Assembly: GCA_963815965.1 (NCBI GenBank)
Contig: CAWFIT010000003.1
Location: 13,272-77,271, forward strand
DNA: 64,000 bases
DNA from: DASVFB01 sp963815965
Lineage (GTDB): Bacteria > Actinomycetota > Thermoleophilia > Gaiellales > Gaiellaceae
Direction: 5' to 3'
Part shown: positions 27,506 to 35,344 of the stretch, piece by piece
How the letters are laid out: each line of letters starts with the position of its first letter
How positions within the stretch are numbered: position 1 is the first letter of the stretch
Translations under genes and position numbers: made by a program
The notes under the pieces: generated by a model
The model's database searches: none
Seen by the model: only the letters and a program-made list of their open reading frames with translations
What the model was told of the DNA's origin: nothing

Positions 27506-28099
27506 GTGTTCAACTCGCTGACCGACGCGATCTCGGGCTCCAACTGGGCCTACCTGATCATCTTCGGGATCGCGTTCCTCGATTCGTTCTTCCCCGTAGT
27601 CCCGAGCGAGACCGCCGTGATCACGGGCGGCGTCCTTGCGGGTGGCGGCGAACTTTCGATCGAGCTCGTGCTCGTCGCTGCGGCCGCAGGTGCGTTCGCC
27701 GGCGACAATTTCACCTACGCGCTCGGCAAGCTGTTCGGTCCCCGCCTCTCGCGGACGCTCTTTCGCGGCAAGCGCGCGCAGAGCACCTTGACGTGGGTGC
27801 ATGGCGCACTGGAGAAGCGAGGCGGCTTGCTGATCGTCACCGCGCGATTCATACCGGGGGGACGAACGGCGACGGCCTTCACGTGCGGGTTGACGGCGTA
27901 CCCTTGGCGCCGCTTCGTGTTGTTCACGATCATCGCCGGGACGTTCTGGGCGCTGTACGCGGGACTGCTTGGCTACTTCGGTGGCAAGACCTTCGAGAAT
28001 CAGCAGTGGAAGGGTCTGCTCGTCGCGTTCGCAATCGCCGGCACTGTCACGGTCACGATCGAGGTTGTGCGCCATCTGCGTGAGCGCAACACCAACTAG
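27506..28099 (+). CDS. DedA-family membrane protein
   Basis: The 197-residue protein has the DedA/VTT layout: FLDSFFPVVPSETAVITGG in the first re-entrant hairpin and ARFIPGGRTATAFTCGL in the second, with the conserved arginine and glycines, plus several membrane helices. DedA proteins flip undecaprenyl phosphate or phospholipids and support membrane homeostasis. A GTG start is used. It follows the GTPase gene by 23 bp on the same strand. Confidence 0.88.
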   Translation: MFNSLTDAISGSNWAYLIIFGIAFLDSFFPVVPSETAVITGGVLAGGGELSIELVLVAAAAGAFAGDNFTYALGKLFGPRLSRTLFRGKRAQSTLTWVHGALEKRGGLLIVTARFIPGGRTATAFTCGLTAYPWRRFVLFTIIAGTFWALYAGLLGYFGGKTFENQQWKGLLVAFAIAGTVTVTIEVVRHLRERNTN

Positions 28100-28102
28100 C
28101 CT
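28097..28102 (+). promoter_or_regulatory. Putative leaderless -10 element
   Basis: TAGCCT, whose TAG is also the dedA stop, lies six bases before the GTG of the next gene. Confidence 0.35.
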
Positions 28103-28108
28103 GGCGCT

Positions 28109-28381
28109 GTGGAAGACCGCGACTACGTCGTACGGGACAACGCGAAAAGGCGGCGCTACGAGCTGCTGGTCGACGGCGAGTGCGTCGGCGAGATCCTGTA
28201 CAGCACGGCGTGGTTCGAGCGGTGGGCAAGCAAGTGCGCGTCTGGGCGCAGACGTCCGCCTACGCGCGTTGCGTCTCCGACGATCTCGTCGGCTGCCTCG
28301 AAGCGGCGATCGTCGCGGTCGACCGCCTGCACGTCTACTGACGGAACCATCATCCGCCCCTCGCCGATGAGGCCGATCTAA
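28109..28381 (+). CDS. Short protein with GNAT-like N-terminus, possibly frameshifted
   Basis: The first ~40 residues (VVRDNAKRRRYELLVDGE, then VGEILYS) resemble the opening of the small YjdJ-like GNAT family. After about 28215 the frame becomes low-complexity and arginine/serine rich, while a second frame continues sensibly (SAYARCVSDDLVGCLEAAI) to a TGA at 28339-28341. The gene may thus be frameshifted, or truncated and decaying, since the acetyl-CoA signature is not found in either frame. No function is proposed. Confidence 0.4.
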   Translation: MEDRDYVVRDNAKRRRYELLVDGECVGEILYSTAWFERWASKCASGRRRPPTRVASPTISSAASKRRSSRSTACTSTDGTIIRPSPMRPI

Positions 28382-28384
28382 GCT
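28379..28384 (+). promoter_or_regulatory. Putative leaderless -10 element for the flavin reductase
   Basis: TAAGCT is followed by exactly six bases and the ATG at 28391; no Shine-Dalgarno sequence is present. Confidence 0.45.
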
Positions 28385-28390
28385 GCCGCG

Positions 28391-29101
28391 ATGCAGGCGA
28401 AGATCAAGGAGAAGCGCGAAGTCGCGAAGGGGACCCTGATGGTCGTCTTCGACCTGCTGGGCGAGGAAGTCGACTTCCGTCCCGGGCAGTACTTCTGGGT
28501 CACGTTGCTCGACCCGCCCTACGACGACGAGAAGGGACCGCGACGGCACATCTCGGTCGTGACGTCGCCGAACGAGCGCGGTGTGCTCGGCCTCTGCACA
28601 CGCCTGCGCGACACGGCCTTCAAGCGCTCGCTCGCGGAAATGCCGGTTGGAGCAAACGTCGACGTCGAGCAGCCGAAGGGGAGCTTCCTGCTCCCGGAGG
28701 AGACCGACACGCCGTTCGTCTTCATCGCCGGCGGGATCGGAATCACCGTCTTCCGCTGCATGTTGCGCTACATCGCCGAGGAGGGACTGCCTCATCGCGT
28801 CACGCTCGTCTACTCGAATCGCGACCGCGAGTCGACGGCATTCCTGGACGAGCTCACGCAGCTCGAGAGTGAGAACGCCAACATTCGGCTCGTGCTGACG
28901 ATGACCGACGACCCAGGTTGGGAGGGTGAGACCCGAAGGATCGATGCCGCTCTGCTTCGGGAGAAGCTCGCCGACGACCTGACGGCTTACAGGTATCTCA
29001 TTGCCGGGCCACCGGCGATGGTGGAGGCGATGAGCGAAACGCTCCGGCAGGAGGGCGTTGCAGAGGAGCAGGTCCAGGCCGGCAGCTTCAGCGGCTACTG
29101 A
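28391..29101 (+). CDS. FNR-like FAD/NAD(P)H oxidoreductase
   Basis: The 236-residue protein has a ferredoxin-reductase fold: FAD-binding RPGQYFWVTL and RRHISVVTSP, the NAD(P)-ribose loop AGGIGITVFRCMLRY, and a C-terminal AGPPAMVEAM nucleotide segment with the aromatic final residue (SGY). It has no fused ferredoxin domain, so the electron partner is a separate protein. Likely a cytosolic reductase; partner unknown. Confidence 0.88.
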   Translation: MQAKIKEKREVAKGTLMVVFDLLGEEVDFRPGQYFWVTLLDPPYDDEKGPRRHISVVTSPNERGVLGLCTRLRDTAFKRSLAEMPVGANVDVEQPKGSFLLPEETDTPFVFIAGGIGITVFRCMLRYIAEEGLPHRVTLVYSNRDRESTAFLDELTQLESENANIRLVLTMTDDPGWEGETRRIDAALLREKLADDLTAYRYLIAGPPAMVEAMSETLRQEGVAEEQVQAGSFSGY

Positions 29102-29159
29102 GACAGCACGAACCTCCATAATCCCGGCGCGGCAGGCGTCCGACAGGAAGGGGTGCAAG

Positions 29160-30929
29160 ATGAGGAGGTTCCTCACGGGACCAGGGTTGGTAGCCGCGGC
29201 CCTTGCGACAGCAGTGCTCGTCGCGGTGCCGCTCGCGCTCGCGTTGAATCCGGACACGGAGGTGACGACCGGGAGTCCCGCCTCGCCGTTCTCGCAGAAC
29301 AAGCAGAACGAGCCCGCCGTCGCGATCGACGCGTCACACACGTCCGTGCTCGCTGCCGGCTCAAACGACAACATCGACGAGGAGGCGTGCAACGCGGGCG
29401 ACGACCGGACGTGTCCGTTCACGCCCAAGGTCGGTGGCTCGGGCGTCTACTTCTCGTTCACCAGTGGCGACAGCTGGATACAGCCGACATACGTCGGCCT
29501 CTCCGCGCGAAACTGTCTCGGAGTCGTTGGCAACGGCGATCCCGGCTGCACCGCGACTCCGGGTCCGATCGGGACGCTGCCCAAGTACGCAGAGAACGGT
29601 CTCGAGTCTGACGGCGATCCTGCGGTCGCGTTCGGCCCACGTCCTGACTCGAACGGCGTCTTCTCGTGGTCCGCGGGCTCACGGCTCTACTACGGCAACC
29701 TGACGTCGAACATCGGGGCCACTCGAAGCGACCAGGCGTTCAAGGGATTCGAGGCGATCGGCGTCTCGTGGACCGACGACGTGCACGCCGCAGCCGCCGG
29801 CGACGCGGATGCGTGGTCTGATCCAGTCCTCGTCTCGCAGCAGTCTTCGACGACGTTCTCCGACAAGGAGCAGGTCTGGGCGGACAACGCGTCGTCGAGT
29901 CCGTTCTTCGGGACGGTGTACGTGTGCTGGGCGACGTTCGTCGGACAGGAGAAAGGCAACGCCGCACCAGCGCCACTCGACGTCGCTGTCTCGCATGACG
30001 GCGGCGAAACGTGGAAGCAGCATCCCGTGAGCGCCGCTGCGAACAACGGCCAGCGCAATCCGGCCGACGGCTGCACGATTCGCACGGACAGCCACGGAAC
30101 CGCGTACGTGTTCGGCGTCGGCACGTCGTCGTCCCAGGGACATCAGGCGTTCGAGCTCATGTCGCGCTCGACGAACGGCGGCACGAGCTGGTCGCCTGCG
30201 ACGCCTGTCGTCGGCCCGGTCACTCAGCCGGGACTGTTCGACCCGGTCCTCGGACGGCCGACGATCGACGGCATCGCCGGCGCGCGCAGCGACCTCGCTC
30301 CGGCGCCGAGCGTCGACATTGCGAACGGCGCTCCGACGGGCGCCGATGCGACGAACCGGATCGTGATGACCTACGTGAGCGGTGACATCACCGCGCCGCA
30401 CGTCTACTTCACCGAGTCGACCGACGGCGGGAACACGTGGGCGGCGCCCCGCTCGGTCGAGTCCGCGGGCGACCGGGGGCTGTACACCGCGCCGGCGATC
30501 TCGCCCAACGGCAGGGACGTGTACGTCGTCTACAACGCGTTTACGACGCCGTACCGGACCGACACGTCCTCGCCGCGTAACCTCGTCGGCGTCGTCCTGC
30601 ACGCCGACAGCTCGACGAGTCCGAACACGGCGACGGGTGCGTTCTCCCAGCTGAACCGAACGGCCGGGGGCGATCCGCGCGGATCGAGCCAGAACGACCT
30701 CGAAGGCGAGTTCCTCGGCGACTACGTCTACGCGGCGGCGACGAGAACCTACGCTGCGGCGGTCTGGAACGACACGCGTGCTGCGCCGGACTGCCCGGCG
30801 ATCGACGCCTGGCGGATGTCGCTGCGCGACGGGACATCCGTGCCGAGGCCTGCGCCACAGCAGGCTTGTCGGCCCGAGTTCGGCAACTCGGACATCTTCG
30901 GCGGCACGTACGCCGATCCGTCGCCGTAG
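29160..30929 (+). CDS. Secreted BNR/Asp-box repeat protein (sialidase-like fold)
   Basis: The 589-residue protein starts with a signal peptide (MRRFLTGPGLVAAALATAV) and is dominated by beta-propeller repeats with Asp-boxes: FTSGDSWIQP, SHDGGETWKQH, STNGGTSWSPA and STDGGNTWAAP. The fold is shared by sialidases and other exo-acting or binding proteins; the sialidase arginine triad cannot be assigned with confidence, so catalytic activity is open. The ATG is preceded by AGGAAGGGG. It is convergent with the histidine kinase gene. Confidence 0.75.
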   Translation: MRRFLTGPGLVAAALATAVLVAVPLALALNPDTEVTTGSPASPFSQNKQNEPAVAIDASHTSVLAAGSNDNIDEEACNAGDDRTCPFTPKVGGSGVYFSFTSGDSWIQPTYVGLSARNCLGVVGNGDPGCTATPGPIGTLPKYAENGLESDGDPAVAFGPRPDSNGVFSWSAGSRLYYGNLTSNIGATRSDQAFKGFEAIGVSWTDDVHAAAAGDADAWSDPVLVSQQSSTTFSDKEQVWADNASSSPFFGTVYVCWATFVGQEKGNAAPAPLDVAVSHDGGETWKQHPVSAAANNGQRNPADGCTIRTDSHGTAYVFGVGTSSSQGHQAFELMSRSTNGGTSWSPATPVVGPVTQPGLFDPVLGRPTIDGIAGARSDLAPAPSVDIANGAPTGADATNRIVMTYVSGDITAPHVYFTESTDGGNTWAAPRSVESAGDRGLYTAPAISPNGRDVYVVYNAFTTPYRTDTSSPRNLVGVVLHADSSTSPNTATGAFSQLNRTAGGDPRGSSQNDLEGEFLGDYVYAAATRTYAAAVWNDTRAAPDCPAIDAWRMSLRDGTSVPRPAPQQACRPEFGNSDIFGGTYADPSP

Positions 30930-30984
30930 GCGCTGCGGACCGAATCGCAGGAGAGGGCGGCCCAGGTGGCCGCCCGCTCCCCTG

Positions 30985-32361
30985 TCAGCCTCGCAGCGTG
31001 ACCTCGAGGGCCGTCCCTGCGCCCGGTGACGTCCGCAGGGAGAGGGCAGCTCCGATCGACGCGATGCGCGCACGGATGTTGCGGAGACCCTGGCCGTTTT
31101 CCTCCTCGCGTCGGAAGCCTTCGCCGTCGTCGACGATCGTCACGACGCGGCGGCCTCCGCGTTCCTCGATGCGCACCTCGGCACGTCGGGCGTGTGCGTG
31201 CCGCCGGACGTTCGCCAACCCCTCCTGGACGATGCGGAAGAGCTCGATCTGCTCGTCGGGGTCGAGATGCATGCGGCGATCGATCTCTAGCTCTACCTCG
31301 AGCTCGGCGTCCGCCGTGATCAGCTCGACGTAGCGCCGCAGGGCCGCGTCGAACGGCGCGTTGCCGCTCGCGGAAGAGAGCGCGAGGATGGCAAAGCGCG
31401 CCTCCTGCTGCGCCGCCGCGGCAGCATGCTTGATCTTCGGGCCGAGCTCCGCGGCAGAGCCGCCTTGCTCCAGCATGGTCGCGTGCGTCGCGACCGCGAA
31501 CAGGTACTGCGCGAGCCCGTCGTGGATCTCGCGTGCAAGCCGCGCGCGTTCGTCGGCGACGGCGCGCCCGAACTCCGCCGCCTTGATCGCGCGCCATACG
31601 CCCACGCAAAAAACGCCGTAGCCGAGAACCCGCAGGAAGTCGCTCGGCGAGACCTCGACGTTTCCCAGCAGCGGCGTGAAGACGAGATGCAGCGACGAGA
31701 AGAGCATCAGCGACGCGCCGAATGCCAGCCAGCGGTCCAGGTCGTCGAGACGTTCGCGATAGCGGAGCCCAAACCCGATGATCGCGGCGAGACAGAGGAA
31801 CGAGTTCGCCGAATACGCGAACGTGAGCACGAACGGCGGCGGCGTGCTCGCGCTGGACGTGAGCGCGGGAAGCGCCGACTCGATCGAGTGCATCACGACC
31901 AAGAGGAACGTGAGCTCCAGGACGAGGAACGCGAGCCAGTTGCCGAGCGTGCGCCTTGAAGAGGTGACGACCCCGCGTGCAAACGGCGCCGCCGCGATGA
32001 GAATCCAGGCGATCAGCCGCGAGACGATGCCGGTCCACGCTTCGGCGCGGGTCAGGTTCTGCTCGGCGATGGACGGCGCGAGACCGAACGCCGCCGTCGA
32101 AACGGCCGACACGGCGAAGCCGAGGCAGAGGAGAAGGTCGAACCGCCGTCGCTCCGTCGTGAAGCGGGCGCCGGCGAGCAGCGCGACAAGGCCCGCGGCG
32201 AGTGCCCCGGCGGTCTGCAACACGAGCTTGAGGTGAGGCAGCGTGTAAGTCGAGCCCGCCTGCGAACGCACGAGCAGGAGCGCAAGGGCTCCGCCGAGCA
32301 GCGCCAGCAGGAGCGCTTCGTCGAGCAGCCAGGTCTGGTAGGCGTCGCGTTTGCGCCGCAT
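30985..32361 (-). CDS. NarL-type sensor histidine kinase with membrane sensor
   Basis: The ~458-residue kinase has eight or so N-terminal membrane helices (to about residue 250), a HisKA_3 dimerisation helix with the phospho-acceptor in RLAREIHDGLAQYL, and a HATPase_c domain (EGLANVRRHAHA, VDDGEGF, GQGLRNIRARI). The ATG at 32361 is preferred; another in-frame ATG at 32379 is possible. It is divergent from the LuxR/NarL response regulator at 32394, its evident partner, with only 32 bp between the starts. Confidence 0.9.
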   Translation of the reverse strand: MRRKRDAYQTWLLDEALLLALLGGALALLLVRSQAGSTYTLPHLKLVLQTAGALAAGLVALLAGARFTTERRRFDLLLCLGFAVSAVSTAAFGLAPSIAEQNLTRAEAWTGIVSRLIAWILIAAAPFARGVVTSSRRTLGNWLAFLVLELTFLLVVMHSIESALPALTSSASTPPPFVLTFAYSANSFLCLAAIIGFGLRYRERLDDLDRWLAFGASLMLFSSLHLVFTPLLGNVEVSPSDFLRVLGYGVFCVGVWRAIKAAEFGRAVADERARLAREIHDGLAQYLFAVATHATMLEQGGSAAELGPKIKHAAAAAQQEARFAILALSSASGNAPFDAALRRYVELITADAELEVELEIDRRMHLDPDEQIELFRIVQEGLANVRRHAHARRAEVRIEERGGRRVVTIVDDGEGFRREEENGQGLRNIRARIASIGAALSLRTSPGAGTALEVTLRG

Positions 32362-32393
32362 ATCGCTCTTTGTCGGCACGAATACGCGAACCT

Positions 32394-33044
32394 ATGAGCG
32401 TGGCCACGATCCTCATCGTCGACGACCATCCGCTCACGCGCGAAGCGCTCGCGGCGCTACTCGAGCAGAACGGGTTCGAGGTGGCAGGTCAGGCTGCAGA
32501 CGGGGAGACGGCCGTCCGCCAGGCCGGCGAGCTTGGCCCAGATCTCATCCTGCTCGACCTCTCGATGCCGGGGATGAACGGGCTCGAAGCGCTGCCGCAG
32601 CTTCGCGCCGCGGCCCCCGCCGCGGAGGTCGTCGTGCTCACTGCATCGGGCACGGAAGAGAACCTCCTCGGCGCCATTCGCGGCGGTGCCGCCGGCTACC
32701 TCCTGAAGAGCGAGCCGCCCGAGCGGATCGTCGAGTTTCTGCGCGGCGTCGCACGCGGCGAAGCTGCGCTCTCGGGCTCGGTCGCGCGGCGGCTGCTCGA
32801 GACGGTGCGCGAAACCGGCGGCCGCGAGACCGGCATTCCCGACTCGATCGCTGCCGCGCTGACCGCGCGCGAGGTGGAGATCCTCTTGCTGTTGGACGAC
32901 CGGCTCGAGACCGACGAGATCGCCAAGCGCCTGTTCATCTCAGAGCACACGGTGCGCTCGCACGTGAAGAGCATCCTGCGCAAGCTCGACGTCTCCTCGC
33001 GTCGCGATGCTGTCGAGAAGCTCGCCGCGGCTCGCCGCCTTTGA
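32394..33044 (+). CDS. NarL/LuxR-family response regulator
   Basis: The 216-residue protein combines a receiver domain (IVDDHPLTREAL; phospho-aspartate in LILLDLSMPGMNG; VVLTASG; YLLKSE) with a C-terminal LuxR-type helix-turn-helix (LTAREVEILLLL, then EIAKRLFISEHTVRSHVKS). It is divergent from the histidine kinase and most likely its output. The ATG at 32394 directly precedes the receiver domain. Confidence 0.92.
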   Translation: MSVATILIVDDHPLTREALAALLEQNGFEVAGQAADGETAVRQAGELGPDLILLDLSMPGMNGLEALPQLRAAAPAAEVVVLTASGTEENLLGAIRGGAAGYLLKSEPPERIVEFLRGVARGEAALSGSVARRLLETVRETGGRETGIPDSIAAALTAREVEILLLLDDRLETDEIAKRLFISEHTVRSHVKSILRKLDVSSRRDAVEKLAAARRL

Positions 33045-33068
33045 GTTCCCCACGAGTGGCCGTTTTGT

Positions 33069-33908
33069 TTAGGCGAAGCCTTCGAGCGCCGCGCGGACGA
33101 GGCCGGGCAGCGTCTCGAGGTTGTAACCGCCCTCGAGCACCGCGGCGGTGCGTGGGGCGAGCGAGGCACACCGCTGCGCGAGCTCGCGGAAGCCGGACTC
33201 CGTGACGCGCATTCCGGCCAGCGGATCGGCTTCGTGCGCGTCGAAGCCGGCCGAGACGAGTAGGAGCTCCGGCTCGAATGCCTCGACGCGCGGACCGACC
33301 ACGTGATCGAACGCGTGCATGTACTTCTCGTCGTCACAGCCCGCGGACATCGGAACGTTCAGCGTCGTGTCGCGTTGCTCTTGCGGACCGCCTGAGCCAG
33401 GATAGAACGGCCACTGATGCAGCGATGCGAAGAACACGCTGTCGTCGTCCCAGAAGATGTCCTGCGATCCGTTGCCGTGATGCACGTCGAAGTCGACGAT
33501 CGCGACGCGCTCCGCACCCGCCGCTTGTGCTGCGCGCGCGGCGATCGCGACGTTGTTGAAGAAGCAGAAGCCCATCGCCCGGTCCGCAGGCGCGTGGTGA
33601 CCCGGCGGCCGCACGAGCGCAAAGCCGTCGTTCGCCGTCGCCTCGATCGACGTTCCGGCGGCGAGCAGCGCAGCCTCGTACGTCGTCTCGGAAGCGGGCG
33701 TATCCGAATCGAGCCACGTCGGCGACGTGATGCTGCGGACGAGCTCGACGTACGCTGCCGTGTGGCAGCGGAGGACCTCCTCCTCGGTCGCGCGTCGTCC
33801 CTCCGTCCAGGCGAATGCTTCGAGCAGCGCGCCGAGGCGCTCAGGCCGCTCCGGGTGATGGCCCGTCGGATGCAGGTCCGCGAGCCGCGCGTGGCTGTAG
33901 ACGTCTAT
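33069..33908 (-). CDS. Class II HDAC-like / acetylpolyamine amidohydrolase family deacetylase
   Basis: The ~279-residue protein has the arginase-deacetylase fold with zinc-site motifs: RPPGHHAPADRAMGFCFFNN, VDFDVHHGNGSQDIF, and SAGFDAHEADPLAG, the HH and DxH/D ligands all visible. Bacterial members deacetylate acetylated polyamines, lysines or acetoin-related substrates. The N-terminus (DVYSHARLADLHPTGHHPERPERL in part) shows where translation should begin, but the only codon there is ATA overlapping the upstream TAG; a non-canonical start or a base error is implied. It is coupled to the exonuclease gene. Confidence 0.85.
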   Translation of the reverse strand: MDVYSHARLADLHPTGHHPERPERLGALLEAFAWTEGRRATEEEVLRCHTAAYVELVRSITSPTWLDSDTPASETTYEAALLAAGTSIEATANDGFALVRPPGHHAPADRAMGFCFFNNVAIAARAAQAAGAERVAIVDFDVHHGNGSQDIFWDDDSVFFASLHQWPFYPGSGGPQEQRDTTLNVPMSAGCDDEKYMHAFDHVVGPRVEAFEPELLLVSAGFDAHEADPLAGMRVTESGFRELAQRCASLAPRTAAVLEGGYNLETLPGLVRAALEGFA

Positions 33909-34720
33909 TGCGCCCTCGCCGCGAGCCGCTCGGCGAGCTGGTTCAGCCCCCACGAGCGGGCGAGCTCGGCGCCGCCTTCCCAGTCGGGATCGGCGTCGGG
34001 TATCTCCGGCAGCGGCGCGGCCGGATCCATCGCGGCGATCTTGCGGTAGAGGCGCAGCTCGTCCGCCTGCGCCGAGAAGCGACCCTCGGCAAGCATCGCG
34101 TCCAGCGAGTCGTACTGCTTCAGCAGGCTGGCTGCGGTCTTGGGGCCGACGCCCTTCGCGCCGGGGAGCTTGTCGGAAGGGTCGCCGCGAAGGGCGATGA
34201 AGTCGGGCACCTGCCGCGGCTCGACGCCGTACCGCTCGCGTACCTCGTCGGGCCCGATGCGTGCGATCTCGCTGACGCCGCGCACGGGGTGGAGAACCGT
34301 CGTCCGGTCGCTCACGAGTTGAAAGGCGTCGCGGTCGCCGCTCGCGACGAGCACCGTTCCGCCGCGCGCCTCCTCGAATGCGACGGCAGCCGCGAGGAAA
34401 TCGTCCGCCTCGTAGCCGGGAGCTTTCGCGACCGGGAAGGAGAGCGCCGCGCACAGCTGCGGCAACATCGCCAGCTGCTCCAGAAGGGACGCGTCGAACT
34501 CGCGCCCCGACTGATAGGCCGCAAACGCCTCGTGCCGGTAGGTCGGCACCTCGAGCGTGTCCCAGGCGGCGAGCACGGCGCGCGGCTGTTCCTGTTCCCA
34601 CAGTCGCGTGATCATGTTCGTGAAGCCGACGACCGCGTTTCGGTTTATCGACTTCGGCAGCGCGTGGTACGCGCGATGCGCGAACGAGTCGCCGTCGACT
34701 GCCAGGAGAGGGGCGCTCAC
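33905..34720 (-). CDS. Stand-alone 5'-3' exonuclease (Pol I N-domain / FEN-like)
   Basis: The 271-residue protein matches the flap-endonuclease domain: LLAVDGDSFAHRAYHAL, PGYEADDFLA, VASGDRDAFQLVS, and the helix-hairpin-helix GDPSDKLPGAKGVGPKTAASLL. The metal-binding aspartates are present. It removes RNA primers or flaps in replication and repair, working beside the polymerase I encoded elsewhere. The GTG start overlaps the plsC stop as GTGA. Confidence 0.92.
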   Translation of the reverse strand: MSAPLLAVDGDSFAHRAYHALPKSINRNAVVGFTNMITRLWEQEQPRAVLAAWDTLEVPTYRHEAFAAYQSGREFDASLLEQLAMLPQLCAALSFPVAKAPGYEADDFLAAAVAFEEARGGTVLVASGDRDAFQLVSDRTTVLHPVRGVSEIARIGPDEVRERYGVEPRQVPDFIALRGDPSDKLPGAKGVGPKTAASLLKQYDSLDAMLAEGRFSAQADELRLYRKIAAMDPAAPLPEIPDADPDWEGGAELARSWGLNQLAERLAARAQ

Positions 34721-35307
34721 AGTGTTTCGTGCAGCCTCTCGATGTCGCGCATCAGCCTTTCGGTCGCCGCCTGTGCATCCTCGCCCGGCTCGAACGGCTC
34801 ACCATACGCGACCTTCCACCGCGCGACCCGCGACAGCCGATCCGTTCCGCTGATCGCGGCAGGCACGAGCGGTGCGCCGGCGAGCTGCGCTATCCGGGCG
34901 GCGCCGCTATGCGGCCGCGCTTGCCACTTCTTCCGCACTCCTTTCTTCTGTCTCGTGCCCTCGGGGAACATGACGACGATCTCCCCGGCGCGCACCAACT
35001 CCACCGCTCTGCCGATTGCCTCCGCGTCGCCGGTGCCCCGCCGCACCTTGAACGCGCCGCCGGCGTCGAGGACAAGGGACAGCGGCCACCAGTACAGCTC
35101 CGACTTGGCCATGAAGCGCAGCCATCGTCGCGGGAAGAGTGGGATTCCGAGCGGCCAGGGGTCCAGATTGGACGCGTGATTCGCGGCGAGGACGAAGCCG
35201 CCGGAGGGCACGCGCTCGAGCCCGTTGACCTCGAGTCGAAACAGGCCGCGAACAAAAGGAATCGACAAGAAGGCGATCAGCCCGTAGATCCTCGAAGGCC
35301 GCGACAT
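34717..35307 (-). CDS. 1-acyl-sn-glycerol-3-phosphate acyltransferase (PlsC family)
   Basis: The 196-residue membrane-associated enzyme shows the catalytic NHASNLD motif (H-x4-D type), the FPEGTRQKKG block and the C-terminal PLVPAAISGTDR segment. It makes phosphatidic acid from lysophosphatidic acid and acyl-ACP/CoA. An N-terminal hydrophobic helix precedes the motif. It is divergent from topA and coupled to the exonuclease gene. Confidence 0.9.
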   Translation of the reverse strand: MSRPSRIYGLIAFLSIPFVRGLFRLEVNGLERVPSGGFVLAANHASNLDPWPLGIPLFPRRWLRFMAKSELYWWPLSLVLDAGGAFKVRRGTGDAEAIGRAVELVRAGEIVVMFPEGTRQKKGVRKKWQARPHSGAARIAQLAGAPLVPAAISGTDRLSRVARWKVAYGEPFEPGEDAQAATERLMRDIERLHETL

Positions 35308-35332
35308 CTCTGGCGCATAATCGTGCCTCCGC

Positions 35333-35338
35333 TACCCT
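35333..35338 (+). promoter_or_regulatory. Putative leaderless -10 element for topA
   Basis: TACCCT is followed by six bases and the topA GTG, identical in layout to the ABC-exporter start at 6992. Confidence 0.45.
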
Positions 35339-35344
35339 CGTGCC

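Noticed and set aside
27443..29428. Very long minus-strand open frames, e.g. 27443-29428, 29679-31073, 7403-8869, 8280-9758
   Set aside because: They are antisense to well-recognised genes, are arginine-rich with no domain, and arise from high GC content.
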